A program made the position numbers and the translations under genes. Shown piece after piece: positions 33,562-42,360 of a stretch of 64,000 bases of DNA. Numbering within the stretch: position 1 is the first letter of the stretch; each line of letters begins with the position of its first letter. The notes under the pieces are model-generated. The model searched no databases. It was not told where the DNA came from and worked only from the letters and a program-made list of their open reading frames with translations. Source of the stretch: Neoroseomonas marina (lineage in GTDB: Bacteria > Pseudomonadota > Alphaproteobacteria > Acetobacterales > Acetobacteraceae). The DNA is taken from assembly GCF_012927745.1 (NCBI RefSeq), contig NZ_JABBKX010000006.1, forward strand, positions 207,945 through 271,944, in the 5' to 3' direction.

Positions 33562-36498
33562 ATGCTGATCAAGCGTTCCGAGGCCCGCGCCGGCAAGCAG
33601 CGCCTGGCCGCCGCCTATTCCGGTCTGTCCTCCGGCGGTCTCGACCGTCGGGCCTTCCTGAAGCAGGCCGGGGTCACCGGTCTGGGCCTGTCCGCGCTCG
33701 GCGCCATTCCGCTGACGACGGTCCGTCCCGCCAAGGCGGGCCCGACTGATTTCTCGACGCCGGTCACGCGGGTGAAGAACATCTGCACCCATTGTTCGGT
33801 CGGCTGCACCGTGACCGCCGAGGTGCAGAACGGCGTGTGGGTCGGCCAGGAGCCGACCTATGCGAGCCCGATCAACCGCGGCACGCATTGCGCGAAGGGC
33901 GCGTCGGTGCGCGAGGTCGTGCACGGCGAGCGTCGCGTGAAGTACCCGATGAAGCTGGTGAACGGCCAGTGGCAGCGGATGACCTGGGATGCCGCGCTGG
34001 GCGAGATCGGCGAGAAGCTGATGGCGGTCCGCCAGGCCTCCGGCCCCGATTCCGTCTTCTGGTTGGGCAGCGCCAAGTTCTCGAACGAAGGCTCCTACCT
34101 GTTCCGCAAGTTCGCCGCCTTCTGGGGCACGAACAACGTCGACCACCAGGCGCGCATCTGCCACTCGACCACGGTCGCGGGCGTGGCCAACACCTGGGGC
34201 TACGGCGCGCAGACCAATTCGTACAACGACATCCGCAACGCCAAGACCATGATCATCATGGGCGGCAACCCGGCCGAGGCGCATCCGGTGTCGCTGCAGC
34301 ACGTCCTCTCCGGCAAGGAGATGAACCGTGCGAACATGATCGTCATCGATCCGCGCTTCACGCGCACCGCCGCCCACGCCACCGAGTACATGCGCATCCG
34401 CCCGGGCACCGACATCCCGATCATCTGGGGGATGCTCTGGCACATCTTCGAGAATGGCTGGGAGGACAAGGAGTTCATCCGCCAGCGCGTCTACGGCATG
34501 GACGACGTCCGCGCCGAGGTCGCGAAGTGGAACCCGCAGGAGGTCGAGCGCGTCACCGGCGTCCCGGGGGCGCAGCTGCGCAAGGTGGCGGAGATGTTCG
34601 CCACCCAGAAGCCGTCCACGTTGATCTGGTGCATGGGCGCCACGCAGAAGACGGTTGGCACGGCCAATGTGCGCGCCTATTCGATCCTGCTGCTCGCCAC
34701 CGGCAATGTCGGCAGGGAAGGCACCGGGGCGAACATCTTCCGCGGCCACTGCAACGTGCAGGGTGCGACCGACTTCGGCCTCGATGTCACGTCGCTGCCG
34801 GCCTATTACGGCCTCGATGAGAACGCCTGGCGGCACTGGTCGCGCGTCTGGGGCGTCTCCTACGAGAGCATGATCGCCCGCTTCGACAGCAAGGCGATGA
34901 TGGAAACGCCCGGCATCCCCACCACGCGCTACTTCGACGCGGTGACGATGCCGGTGAATGCGCAGACCGGCCTCGCGCAGCGCGACAACTTCAAGGCCAT
35001 GATGGTGTTCGGGCACGGCGGCAACACCGTCACCCGCATGCCCGAGGCGGTGAAGGGGCTCGAGAAGCTCGACCTGCTGGTCGTCGCGGATCCGCATCCG
35101 ACCACCTTTGCCGTGCTCTCGGGCCGCAGGGACAACACCTACCTGCTGCCGATCTGCACGCAGTTCGAGACCAATGGCAGCCGCACCGCGTCGAACCGGT
35201 CGGTCCAGTGGGGCAGCCAGATCGTCAAGCCGATCTTCGAGAGCAAGGACGACTACGAGGCGATGTATCGCCTCGCGGGTGCGATCGACGCCGCGGCGCA
35301 GAAGCGGAACATGACCTTCCGCATGCAGGCCGAGGTGTTCAAGGACCTCGAGATCAAGGACAACGCGCCGACCGCCGAGAGCATCCTGCGGGAGATCAAC
35401 CGCGGCGCCATCAGCACCGGCTACACGGGCCAGTCGCCCGAACGGCTTAAGCTGCACATGCAGCACCAGGACAAGTTCGACCTGGTGACGCTGCGCGCGA
35501 AGGACGATGCGCCGGCCGAGATCCGCGGCGACTTCTACGGCCTGCCCTGGCCCTGCTGGGGCAAGCCGGAATGGCGCCACCCGGGCACCCACGTCCTCTA
35601 CAACACCAACCTGCACGTGAAGGAAGGCGGCGGCACCTTCCGCGCCCGCTTCGGGGTGGAGCGCAACGGCGTCTCGCTGCTCGCCGACGGCTCCTTCTCC
35701 AAGGGGTCGGAGCTCACCGACGGCTATCCGGAATTCACCACCGCGGTGATGGCGCGGCTCGGCTGGGATGCGGAGCTGACGGAGGAGGAGAAGGCCTCGA
35801 TCCAGCGCCAGGGCGGGACCGCCTCCTGGGCCACCGACCTGTCCATGGGCATCATCCGCGTGACCATGGAACACGGCGTCATGGCCTACGGCAACGCCAA
35901 GGCCCGCGCCAATGCGTGGAACCTGCCCGACCCGATCCCGGTGCACCGCGAGCCGATCTACACGCCGCGCACCGACCTGATCGCGCAGTACCCGACGCTG
36001 TCCGATCGCCGCGGCTTCCGCCTGCCGAATATCGGCCAGACGGTGCAGAACCGTGCCAAGGACCTCGCGCCGAACTTCCCGATCATCCTCTCCTCCGGCC
36101 GCCTGGTGGAATACGAGGGCGGCGGCGAGGAGACGCGGTCGAACCGCTGGCTCGCCGAGCTGCAGCAGGACATGTTCATCGAGATCAACCCGCGCGATGC
36201 GGCGTCGCGGAACATCCGCGACGGCGCCTGGGTGCTCGTGAACGGGCCCGAGATGCCGCAGGGCAAGGCGGTGAAGGTGAAGGCCCTGGTGACCGAGCGC
36301 GTCGGCGCGGGCGTCGCCTGGATGCCCTTCCACTTCGCCGGCTGGTTCATGCAGGAAGACCAGCGATCCAAGTATCCGCAGGGCACCGATCCGATCGTGC
36401 TCGGCGAATCCGTGAATGCCGTCACGACCTACGGCTACGACCCGGTGACCTTCATGCAGGAGACGAAGGTCACCCTCTGCCAGATCCGCGCGGCGTAA
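33562..36498 (+). CDS. Formate dehydrogenase alpha (molybdopterin) subunit
   Basis: Catalytic subunit, 978 residues, oxidising formate to CO2. A twin-arginine leader (LDRRAFLKQAG at about 27-37, end near 60) directs Tat export, so the active site is periplasmic. The [4Fe-4S] motif is Cys75, Cys78, Cys82 and Cys110. The molybdenum ligand in HQARICHSTTVAG is Cys200 (codon TGC), so this is a non-selenocysteine enzyme. The central molybdopterin domains (SKNIFRGHCNVQGATDFG-type) and the C-terminal dinucleotide-binding domain (ILSSGRLVEYEGGGEETRSN) are complete. Operon order alpha-beta-gamma with 14-15 base gaps. Confidence 0.96.
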   Translation: MLIKRSEARAGKQRLAAAYSGLSSGGLDRRAFLKQAGVTGLGLSALGAIPLTTVRPAKAGPTDFSTPVTRVKNICTHCSVGCTVTAEVQNGVWVGQEPTYASPINRGTHCAKGASVREVVHGERRVKYPMKLVNGQWQRMTWDAALGEIGEKLMAVRQASGPDSVFWLGSAKFSNEGSYLFRKFAAFWGTNNVDHQARICHSTTVAGVANTWGYGAQTNSYNDIRNAKTMIIMGGNPAEAHPVSLQHVLSGKEMNRANMIVIDPRFTRTAAHATEYMRIRPGTDIPIIWGMLWHIFENGWEDKEFIRQRVYGMDDVRAEVAKWNPQEVERVTGVPGAQLRKVAEMFATQKPSTLIWCMGATQKTVGTANVRAYSILLLATGNVGREGTGANIFRGHCNVQGATDFGLDVTSLPAYYGLDENAWRHWSRVWGVSYESMIARFDSKAMMETPGIPTTRYFDAVTMPVNAQTGLAQRDNFKAMMVFGHGGNTVTRMPEAVKGLEKLDLLVVADPHPTTFAVLSGRRDNTYLLPICTQFETNGSRTASNRSVQWGSQIVKPIFESKDDYEAMYRLAGAIDAAAQKRNMTFRMQAEVFKDLEIKDNAPTAESILREINRGAISTGYTGQSPERLKLHMQHQDKFDLVTLRAKDDAPAEIRGDFYGLPWPCWGKPEWRHPGTHVLYNTNLHVKEGGGTFRARFGVERNGVSLLADGSFSKGSELTDGYPEFTTAVMARLGWDAELTEEEKASIQRQGGTASWATDLSMGIIRVTMEHGVMAYGNAKARANAWNLPDPIPVHREPIYTPRTDLIAQYPTLSDRRGFRLPNIGQTVQNRAKDLAPNFPIILSSGRLVEYEGGGEETRSNRWLAELQQDMFIEINPRDAASRNIRDGAWVLVNGPEMPQGKAVKVKALVTERVGAGVAWMPFHFAGWFMQEDQRSKYPQGTDPIVLGESVNAVTTYGYDPVTFMQETKVTLCQIRAA

Positions 36499-36513
36499 GG
36501 GAGGAACACGATT

Positions 36514-37110
36514 ATGGCCCGCATGAAGTTCCTTCTCGACTCCGACCGCTGCATCGAGTGCAACGCCTGCGTCACGGCGTGCAAGAACGAGAACGAGGTG
36601 CCCTGGGGCATCAACCGCCGGCGCGTCGTCACGCTGAACGACGGCAAGCCGGGCGAACGGTCCGTCTCGATGGCCTGCATGCACTGCACGGACGCGCCCT
36701 GCGCGGCCGTGTGCCCGGTGTCCTGCTTCTACACGACCGCGGATGCGATCGTGCTCCACGACAAGGACCTGTGCATCGGCTGCGGCTACTGCTTCTACGC
36801 CTGCCCCTTCGGTGCGCCGCAGTATCCGCGCATCGGCAACTTCGGCAGCCGCGGCAAGATGGACAAGTGCACCTACTGCGCCGGCGGCCCGCAGGCCGAC
36901 AACTCCGAGGCCGAGTTCATCCAGTACGGCGCCAACCGCATCGCGGAAGGCAAGCTGCCGCTCTGCGCGGAGATGTGCTCGACCAAGGCGCTGCTCGCCG
37001 GCGACGGCGAGGTGATCGCCCAGATCTACCGCGAGCGCGTGCAGCGGCGCGGCTACGGCGCCGGCGCCTGGGGCTGGCGCACCGCGTATCGCGAAACCGT
37101 GGCGATCTGA
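36514..37110 (+). CDS. fdh3B: Formate dehydrogenase beta (4Fe-4S) subunit, FDH3 type
   Basis: A 198-residue electron-transfer subunit with four [4Fe-4S] motifs: CIECNACVTACKNENEVP, CMHCTDAPCAAVCPV, CIGCGYCFYACPFG and the split CTYCAGG ... CAEMC. It has no membrane helix of its own and no signal peptide, so it must be carried through Tat with the alpha subunit. It passes electrons from the alpha subunit to the cytochrome b of the gamma subunit. Confidence 0.96.
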   Translation: MARMKFLLDSDRCIECNACVTACKNENEVPWGINRRRVVTLNDGKPGERSVSMACMHCTDAPCAAVCPVSCFYTTADAIVLHDKDLCIGCGYCFYACPFGAPQYPRIGNFGSRGKMDKCTYCAGGPQADNSEAEFIQYGANRIAEGKLPLCAEMCSTKALLAGDGEVIAQIYRERVQRRGYGAGAWGWRTAYRETVAI

Positions 37111-37124
37111 GAAGGAGCGAAGAG

Positions 37125-38114
37125 ATGAAGATCCGCATCCTCGCCCTGTTCGCCGTACTGATGATGGGCGCGGCGCTGCCGGCCTTCGCGCAGGGCACCG
37201 CGCGCGAACCGTCGGTCGCCGACGAGATGGCGATCCAGTCCCTGCTGACCGGGAACCCGGTGCATGGGCGCATCACCATCCCCGATCAGCGCGCGGCGAA
37301 CCTGATCCAGCCGCAGGGCCGCGAATGGCGTGAGTTCCACAACGTGACGCTCGCCTGGGTCGGCGGCATCGCGGTCGTGGGCATGCTCGCGATCCTCACC
37401 GTGTTCCGCATGGTGAGGGGCCGCATCCCGATCGAGGGCGGTCGGTCCGGCCGCACCATCCAGCGCTTCAATGTCTTCGAGCGCGGCAATCACTGGATGG
37501 TGGCGTCCTGCTTCATCATCCTGGCGCTGTCCGGGCTGAACCTGACCTTCGGCCGGCACGTGCTGCTGCCGCTGGTGGGGCCGGTCGCGTTCACCGAGAT
37601 CAGCCATTGGGGGAAGATGGCCCACAACTTCCTGGCCTTCCCCTTCACGCTCGGCCTCGTCTTCATGCTGCTGCTCTGGATCAAGGACAACATCCCGAAC
37701 GGCACGGACATCCGCTGGCTGAAGGCGGGTGGTGGCCTGGTGGGCCATGGCGAACCGGAAAGCGGTCGCTTCAACGCGGGGCAGAAGGGGATCTTCTGGA
37801 TCACCGTGCTCGGCGGCGCCGCCGTCGCGGTGTCGGGCTACATGCTCGTCTTCCCCTTCTTCTTCACCGACATCCAGGGCATGCAGCTCAGCCACATCGT
37901 GCACAGCATCATCGCGGTGCTGATGATCGCGGTGATGGTGGCCCACATCTACATCGGCACGGTGGGGATGGACGGCGCGGTCGAGGCGATGACGACCGGC
38001 CAGGTCGACCTGAACTGGGCCAAGCAGCACCACAACCTGTGGGTCGAGGAGGAGATGGCGAAGGGCCGCGGCGCGGCGCCGCCGGCCTCGGCCAAGGCGG
38101 CCGGCGCCGATTGA
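37125..38114 (+). CDS. Formate dehydrogenase gamma subunit (cytochrome b)
   Basis: Membrane cytochrome b of 329 residues. A cleavable signal peptide (MKIRILALFAVLMMGAALPA) is followed by a short periplasmic stretch and about five helices. Haem ligands are expected in RGNHWMVASCFIILALSG, HWGKMAHNFLAFPFTLG and QLSHIVHSIIAVLMIAVMV. The signal peptide and the extra N-terminal periplasmic segment are longer than E. coli FdnI and typical of the alphaproteobacterial form. Electrons go on to the quinone pool, linking formate oxidation to the bc1 complex encoded at 13.6-16.2 kb. Confidence 0.94.
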   Translation: MKIRILALFAVLMMGAALPAFAQGTAREPSVADEMAIQSLLTGNPVHGRITIPDQRAANLIQPQGREWREFHNVTLAWVGGIAVVGMLAILTVFRMVRGRIPIEGGRSGRTIQRFNVFERGNHWMVASCFIILALSGLNLTFGRHVLLPLVGPVAFTEISHWGKMAHNFLAFPFTLGLVFMLLLWIKDNIPNGTDIRWLKAGGGLVGHGEPESGRFNAGQKGIFWITVLGGAAVAVSGYMLVFPFFFTDIQGMQLSHIVHSIIAVLMIAVMVAHIYIGTVGMDGAVEAMTTGQVDLNWAKQHHNLWVEEEMAKGRGAAPPASAKAAGAD

Positions 38115-38142
38115 CCGCGCCCCCTTCGGGTCGCATGACAGG

Positions 38143-38169
38143 CGGGCGCACGGTTCAGGCCGTGCGCCC
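38143..38169 (+). terminator. Hairpin after the formate dehydrogenase operon
   Basis: A 10-bp perfect stem GGGCGCACGG / CCGTGCGCCC with a 7-base loop, followed by GTCGCATTTT. It lies 28 bases after the gamma-subunit stop and 24 bases before the mobB start, and probably ends or attenuates the structural operon. Confidence 0.65.
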
Positions 38170-38193
38170 GTCGCATTTTCGGGGGATGCGCAA

Positions 38194-38724
38194 GTGACGC
38201 GGATCATCGGCCTCGCCGGCTGGAGCGGGGCAGGCAAGACCACGCTGATGGTGAAGCTGCTGCCGGCGCTGATCGGGGGCGGGCTCGCCGTCTCCACCCT
38301 CAAGCACGCGCATCACCGCTTCGACGTCGATACGCCGGGCAAGGATTCGTATGAGCACCGCCGCGCCGGCGCGCAGCAGGTGATGGTCGCCTCGGGCGCG
38401 CGCTGGGCGCTGATGACGGAACTCCGCACCGCGCGGGAGCCGACGCTGTGCGAGCTGCTCGCGCGTATGGACCCGGTCGACCTGGTGATCGTGGAAGGCT
38501 TCAAGCGCGACCTGCACCCCAAGATCGAGGTGCACCGCGCCGCGAACGACAAGCCCTGGATGCGGCCCGACATGCCCGGGATCGTCGCGGTCGCCTCGGA
38601 CGTCGCGCCGCCCTACGACCTGCCGCGCGCGCATCTCGACGATGTCGCGGCGATCGCCGCCCTGGTGCTCGCCCATGCGGTGCCGGTCACGGACATCGCC
38701 TGGGCCGTGCGGCAGGAGGCCTGA
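38194..38724 (+). CDS. mobB: Molybdopterin-guanine dinucleotide biosynthesis protein B
   Basis: GTP-binding adaptor that assists MobA in making the bis-MGD cofactor required by formate dehydrogenase. It has 176 residues from a GTG start. The P-loop is GWSGAGKTTLMVKL, STLKHAHHRFDVDTPGKDSY is the conserved MobB segment, and VDLVIVEGFKRDLHPKIEVH is Walker-B-like. The upstream in-frame alternative hits a stop. moeA begins immediately at the next base. Confidence 0.93.
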   Translation: MTRIIGLAGWSGAGKTTLMVKLLPALIGGGLAVSTLKHAHHRFDVDTPGKDSYEHRRAGAQQVMVASGARWALMTELRTAREPTLCELLARMDPVDLVIVEGFKRDLHPKIEVHRAANDKPWMRPDMPGIVAVASDVAPPYDLPRAHLDDVAAIAALVLAHAVPVTDIAWAVRQEA

Positions 38725-39975
38725 ATGGCGCAGCTCAGCGACGACTGCTTCGCCTTCGGTGGCGCGCTGATGTCGGTGGAGGAGGCGCAGGCCCTGATCG
38801 CCGAGCGCGTCCCGCCGGCCGTGGCCGCCGAGCAGGTGCCGCTCGCCGCCGCGCGCGGCCGCGTTCTCGCGTACGACCTGGTCGCCCCGATCCCATTGCC
38901 GCCCTTCTTCAATGCTGCGGTGGATGGCTGGGCCTTCCGCCATGACGACCTGGCCTACGGCGCGGAGACGCGCCTCGACGAAGTGGGGCGCGTCGCCGCC
39001 GGCCATGTGCCGGCGCGCCCGGTCGAGCAGGGCCAGGCCGTGCGGGTCTTCACCGGCGCACCCATGCCCTATGGGACCGACACCTGCGTCATGCAGGAGG
39101 ATGTGCGCCACAGCGGCCGGTCGATCCTGGTGCCCGACGGCCTGAAGCGCGGCGCCAATGCCCGGCCCGCCGGCGAGGACGTCGCCCAGGGGGCCGTGGC
39201 GCTGACCGCCGGCCGCCTGCTCGGCCCGGCGGAGATCGGCCTCGCCGCAGCCCTCGGCCAGCGGACGCTCGCGGTCCGGCGGCGGCCGCGGATCGGCGTT
39301 TTTTCCACCGGGGACGAGCTCATGGAACCCGGTGCGCCGCTCGGCCCGGCGCGGACCTATGACAGCAATCGCTTCACGCTTCTGGCGCTCCTCGGGGGCC
39401 TGCCCTGCGAGGCGGTGGACCTCGGCATCCTGCCGGACGACCGCGAACACACCGCCAAGGCGCTGGCCGCCGCCGCCGACCATCATGACCTCCTGTTGAC
39501 GAGCGGAGGGGTCTCGACCGGCGAGGAGGACCATGTCCGCGCGGCGATCGAGACGCAGGGGCGGCTGGTGTTCTGGCGGCTCGCGGTGAAGCCGGGCCGG
39601 CCGGCGGCGATGGGCGTGGTGGCGGGCACGCCGGTGGTCGGGCTGCCGGGCAATCCGGTGGCGGCGGTGGTGTGCTTCCTGCACCTGGCGCGGCCCTTGT
39701 TGATGCGCCTCGCGGGCGCTGCCGACCGGCCGCTGCCGCGCGTCGGCGCCGTGGCGGATTTCGCCTATCGCAAGAAGGCCGGGCGCCGCGAATACGTGCG
39801 TGTCACCCTCGCAACGCAGGACGGGCAGACCATGGCGCGGAAATTCCCGCGCGAGGGGGCGGGGCTGCTGTCCTCCCTGACGGAGTCCGACGGCTTCGCC
39901 GAGTTGCCCGAGGCCGTGACGGCGGTCGCGCCGGGCGACCGCCTCACGGTGCTGCCCTTCGCCGGCATTCTCTGA
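38725..39975 (+). CDS. moeA: Molybdopterin molybdenumtransferase MoeA
   Basis: Inserts molybdate into adenylylated molybdopterin. It has 416 residues, the family length. Domain features are PPFFNAAVDGWAFRHDDL, VFTGAPMPYGTDTCVMQEDV, RIGVFSTGDELMEPGAPLG and LLTSGGVSTGEEDHVRAAIE, then the C-terminal beta domain. ATG directly abuts the mobB stop. Part of the cofactor-supply block of the formate dehydrogenase region. Confidence 0.95.
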   Translation: MAQLSDDCFAFGGALMSVEEAQALIAERVPPAVAAEQVPLAAARGRVLAYDLVAPIPLPPFFNAAVDGWAFRHDDLAYGAETRLDEVGRVAAGHVPARPVEQGQAVRVFTGAPMPYGTDTCVMQEDVRHSGRSILVPDGLKRGANARPAGEDVAQGAVALTAGRLLGPAEIGLAAALGQRTLAVRRRPRIGVFSTGDELMEPGAPLGPARTYDSNRFTLLALLGGLPCEAVDLGILPDDREHTAKALAAAADHHDLLLTSGGVSTGEEDHVRAAIETQGRLVFWRLAVKPGRPAAMGVVAGTPVVGLPGNPVAAVVCFLHLARPLLMRLAGAADRPLPRVGAVADFAYRKKAGRREYVRVTLATQDGQTMARKFPREGAGLLSSLTESDGFAELPEAVTAVAPGDRLTVLPFAGIL

Positions 39976-40335
39976 GTGCCGTCGACCACCTCGGGATTGC
40001 TGTTGTGCCTGTTGGGCCTGGTGCTGCTGCGACAGGACATCCGCAGCCTGTGGCGGCGGATGCGGTGGCGACGCGCACGAGCGACGGTGCTGTACCAGCC
40101 GACCTCCGCGGGGCCGGCCTGGCGGTTCGACTTCGTCCTGCCGGACGGCGCCCCGGTCAGCGTGCCGACGAACAGCCTGCGCGACGTGGCGCGGCGGGAT
40201 GGGCCCGGGCCGGTGACGATCCTCTACGACCCGCGCGCGCCGTCACGGGACGTCGAGATCGTCGGCCGGCCGGGGCTCGGCGCGCTGGTCGGGCTGGGGC
40301 TCGTCGGTCTGGGGCTCGCGACCCTGGTCCGGTAG
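39976..40335 (+). CDS. DUF3592-like small membrane protein
   Basis: A 119-residue protein with a GTG start on the base after the moeA stop. An N-terminal helix (GLLLCLLGLVLLRQDIRSLW), a beta-rich middle (ATVLYQPTSAGPAWRFDFVL, VTILYDPRAPSRDVEIVGRP) and a C-terminal helix (LGALVGLGLVGLGLATLV) match the DUF3592 layout. Function unknown. Probably co-transcribed with mobB-moeA but not obviously related to molybdenum metabolism. Confidence 0.72.
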   Translation: MPSTTSGLLLCLLGLVLLRQDIRSLWRRMRWRRARATVLYQPTSAGPAWRFDFVLPDGAPVSVPTNSLRDVARRDGPGPVTILYDPRAPSRDVEIVGRPGLGALVGLGLVGLGLATLVR

Positions 40336-40342
40336 GTGCGCG

Positions 40343-40468
40343 TCAGATGCGCGCGCCACCCGTGGTGAAGGCGACCTGCACCGTCTCCTGGACCTTGGTG
40401 TCCAGCACATAGGCCGCGCCGACGGCGATGACGACCGCGATGACGATGCCGGAAATGATGGCCTTCAT
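40343..40468 (-). CDS. 41-residue single-helix membrane peptide
   Basis: Too short for most gene finders. It starts with ATG at 40,468, preceded by GAGGGAG at 7 bases. The N-terminal helix is KAIISGIVIAVVIAVGAAYV, followed by LDTKVQETVQVAFTTGGARI and a TGA stop. The good ribosome-binding site, the hydrophobic N-terminus and the third-base GC pattern (codons ending in C or G) support a real gene. It lies just downstream of, and on the same strand as, mobA. Function unknown. Confidence 0.62.
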   Translation of the reverse strand: MKAIISGIVIAVVIAVGAAYVLDTKVQETVQVAFTTGGARI

Positions 40469-40499
40469 GACTGCGCTCCCTCAAGCGTTCAGACCTGTT

Positions 40500-41132
40500 C
40501 TATGGGGCGGCAGGGCCTGCTTGCAACAGCGGCAGCAGCGCCTCGGCGGCTGCGAGGTCCTCGGGCGCATTGGCGTTGAAGAAGGGATCGACGGGCCGGT
40601 CGGGCCAGTCGACGTGGGCGCAGCCGTGCCGCGCCGTCCAGCGGTCGATCTTGCGCTCGCCCCCGGTCAGCGCGGCGCGCAGGTCGGACCGCAGCGCGAC
40701 GGGCCACAGGCCGACCGGTGGGTGCGTTTGGCCGCCCGACCGCGCGCAGGCCAGCGGCTGGCCGGTCTCGTCCCGCGCCGCATGAAGCCGGGCCACGAGA
40801 TCCGCCGGGATGAAGGGGGAATCGCCGGGCACCGAGACGACCCAGGGCAGGTCAGGCCGGTGCTCCGCCGCCCAGTCGAGCGCGGCGAGGATGCCCGCCA
40901 GCGGACCGGGATGGTCCGGCAGCCCGTCCGGCACGACCGGCAGGCCGTAGCCTGCGAAGCGCGCCGGGTCGCCATTCGCGTTCACGATCACGCCCGCGAC
41001 CTGCGGCGCGAGCCGGCCGAGCGCGTGGTCGAGCATCGGTTTCCCGCCGAGCACCCGCAGCGGCTTGTCGCCGCCGCCCATCCGTCGCGCCAGGCCGCCC
41101 GCGAGGATGACGCCGAGCGTGTCAGCCCTCAT
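40500..41132 (-). CDS. mobA: Molybdenum cofactor guanylyltransferase
   Basis: Transfers GMP from GTP to molybdopterin, giving the guanine dinucleotide cofactor used by formate dehydrogenase. It has 210 residues from [20 protein letters not shown], where [14 protein letters not shown] is the nucleotide-binding signature. [20 protein letters not shown] and the late [15 protein letters not shown] (N-x-N-T/A-P-E-D) complete the family pattern. The start overlaps the end of fdhD by 11 bases, so fdhD and mobA form one unit. Confidence 0.94.
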   Translation of the reverse strand: MRADTLGVILAGGLARRMGGGDKPLRVLGGKPMLDHALGRLAPQVAGVIVNANGDPARFAGYGLPVVPDGLPDHPGPLAGILAALDWAAEHRPDLPWVVSVPGDSPFIPADLVARLHAARDETGQPLACARSGGQTHPPVGLWPVALRSDLRAALTGGERKIDRWTARHGCAHVDWPDRPVDPFFNANAPEDLAAAEALLPLLQAGPAAP

Positions 41133-42015
41133 CGCCGGCCGCCATCGCCTCGGCGCTGTTCTTGCGCCAGTGCTTGGCACTCTCCTCCTCGACATAGGAG
41201 AGGTCGGCGTCGAAGACGATGCGGTCCTGTCCGGCGAGCGCGACGAAGCGCTTGCCCTTGCAGCGGCCGATCAGGGTCAGCCCGGCTTCGCGTGCGAGGT
41301 CCACGCCCCAGGCGGTGAAGCCCGAGCGCGAGACCAGGATCGGGATGCCCATGCGCACCGTCTTGATGACCATCTCCGAGGTGAGGCGGCCGGTGGTATA
41401 GAAGATCTTGTCCCCGCCGGTCTCGTCGTTGCGGAACATCCAGCCGGCGATCTTGTCCACCGCGTTGTGGCGGCCGACATCCTCCATGTAGACGACCGGC
41501 TGGTCCTGCCGGCACAGGGCGCAGCCATGGATCGCGCCGGCTTCCAGATACAAAGTCGGCAGCGTGTTGATCCGGTGCAGCAGGCGATAGAGCCACGACG
41601 TCCGCAGTTCCGCCTGCGGCAGTTGCACCTGCGCGAAGCCTTCCATCAGGTCGCCGAAGGCGGTGCCCTGGGCGCAGCCGGAGGTCAGCGTCTTCTTGCG
41701 CAGCTTCTGCTCGAAGTCGGTCCGCTCGGGCGTGCGCACCACCACGACGCCGAGGTCGTCGTCGTAGTCGACGCCCGTCACCACCGCATCGTGCCGCAGC
41801 ATGCCCTGGTTGAGCAGGTAGCCGATGGCGAGGTCCTCGGGCCGGTCGAGGATCGTCATCATCGTCACGATCTCCTGCCCGTTCAGGTAGAGCGTGAGCG
41901 GACGTTCGACGGTGACGCTGGTCTCGACCGGCTTGCCGGCGTGGTCGATGCCGGTGACGCGGCGCGTCAGGCGCGGGTCGGACGGGTCGGGCTGGACGCG
42001 CAGCAGGTCGGACAT
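41122..42015 (-). CDS. fdhD: Formate dehydrogenase accessory sulfurtransferase FdhD
   Basis: Sulfurates the molybdenum cofactor of formate dehydrogenase using sulfur from IscS. It has 297 residues from [20 protein letters not shown]. Family segments are [45 protein letters not shown] and [19 protein letters not shown]. At the loop where E. coli FdhD has C-x2-C, only one cysteine (Cys114) is present. A separate C-x2-C (165-168, in GCALCRQDQ) precedes the GRHNA motif. Its upstream region is the decayed hydrolase on the other strand. Confidence 0.93.
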   Translation of the reverse strand: MSDLLRVQPDPSDPRLTRRVTGIDHAGKPVETSVTVERPLTLYLNGQEIVTMMTILDRPEDLAIGYLLNQGMLRHDAVVTGVDYDDDLGVVVVRTPERTDFEQKLRKKTLTSGCAQGTAFGDLMEGFAQVQLPQAELRTSWLYRLLHRINTLPTLYLEAGAIHGCALCRQDQPVVYMEDVGRHNAVDKIAGWMFRNDETGGDKIFYTTGRLTSEMVIKTVRMGIPILVSRSGFTAWGVDLAREAGLTLIGRCKGKRFVALAGQDRIVFDADLSYVEEESAKHWRKNSAEAMAAGDEG

Positions 42016-42060
42016 GCCCCGGAGATGGGCGGGAAACGGCCGCGACGCAAGCGAGCGCCC

Positions 42061-42360
42061 CGGCCGGCTGCCGTGTGGCTGGCGGGCGATGCGACCGATG
42101 CCGGAATGACGGCGGAAGGAATGCCCATGGCCCGGGTCTACAGCGCCCGGGGCCGGCTGCCGGGCTGCGCCGCGCCTGGCTGGCCTCGCCCTGAGTGGAT
42201 CTGGCGATGGCCGGTACAGTTGGGCGCGGCGGCCCGGGGCGGCGGATGTGCCGCTGCGGTTCGAGGTCTGGCCGCACCTGATCCATGCGTGGAGGCCGTG
42301 GTCGCCGCGGCTGGCGGATGGGCGCTGGCCCCGGCCGGGGCGTGCCGCCGCCGTGTCTAG
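42061..42360 (+). pseudogene. Decayed alpha/beta hydrolase (hormone-sensitive-lipase type) fragment
   Basis: Three pieces of one protein family lie in order but in three different frames. Around 42,061-42,168, RPAAVWLAGDATDAG ... RGRLPGCAA sits where the family has xxxLAGDSAGG ... GLPLPGCAA; the nucleophile Ser is lost (GDATD). Around 42,171-42,221, WLASP-stop-VDLAMAGT corresponds to LLSPWVDLAxTG, with Trp changed to TGA. Around 42,242-42,340, ADVPLRFEVWPHLIHAWR and PRLADGR form the C-terminal segment carrying the triad His. The part holding the triad Asp is deleted. Only about 100 codons of an expected ~300 remain. It fills the 341-base gap between fdhD and the peptidase gene. Confidence 0.62.

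Noticed and set aside
34150..34170. Selenocysteine in formate dehydrogenase
   Set aside because: The ligand codon is TGC, there is no in-frame TGA and no SECIS-like need.
33466..36759. Open frame of about 1,100 codons antisense to the formate dehydrogenase alpha subunit
   Set aside because: His/Asp/Arg/Val repeats typical of antisense shadows of GC-rich genes; no start signal.
42089..42360. Continuous open frame as a real protein in the fdhD-peptidase gap
   Set aside because: The family-like pieces are in three different frames, which fits a decayed gene rather than this frame.
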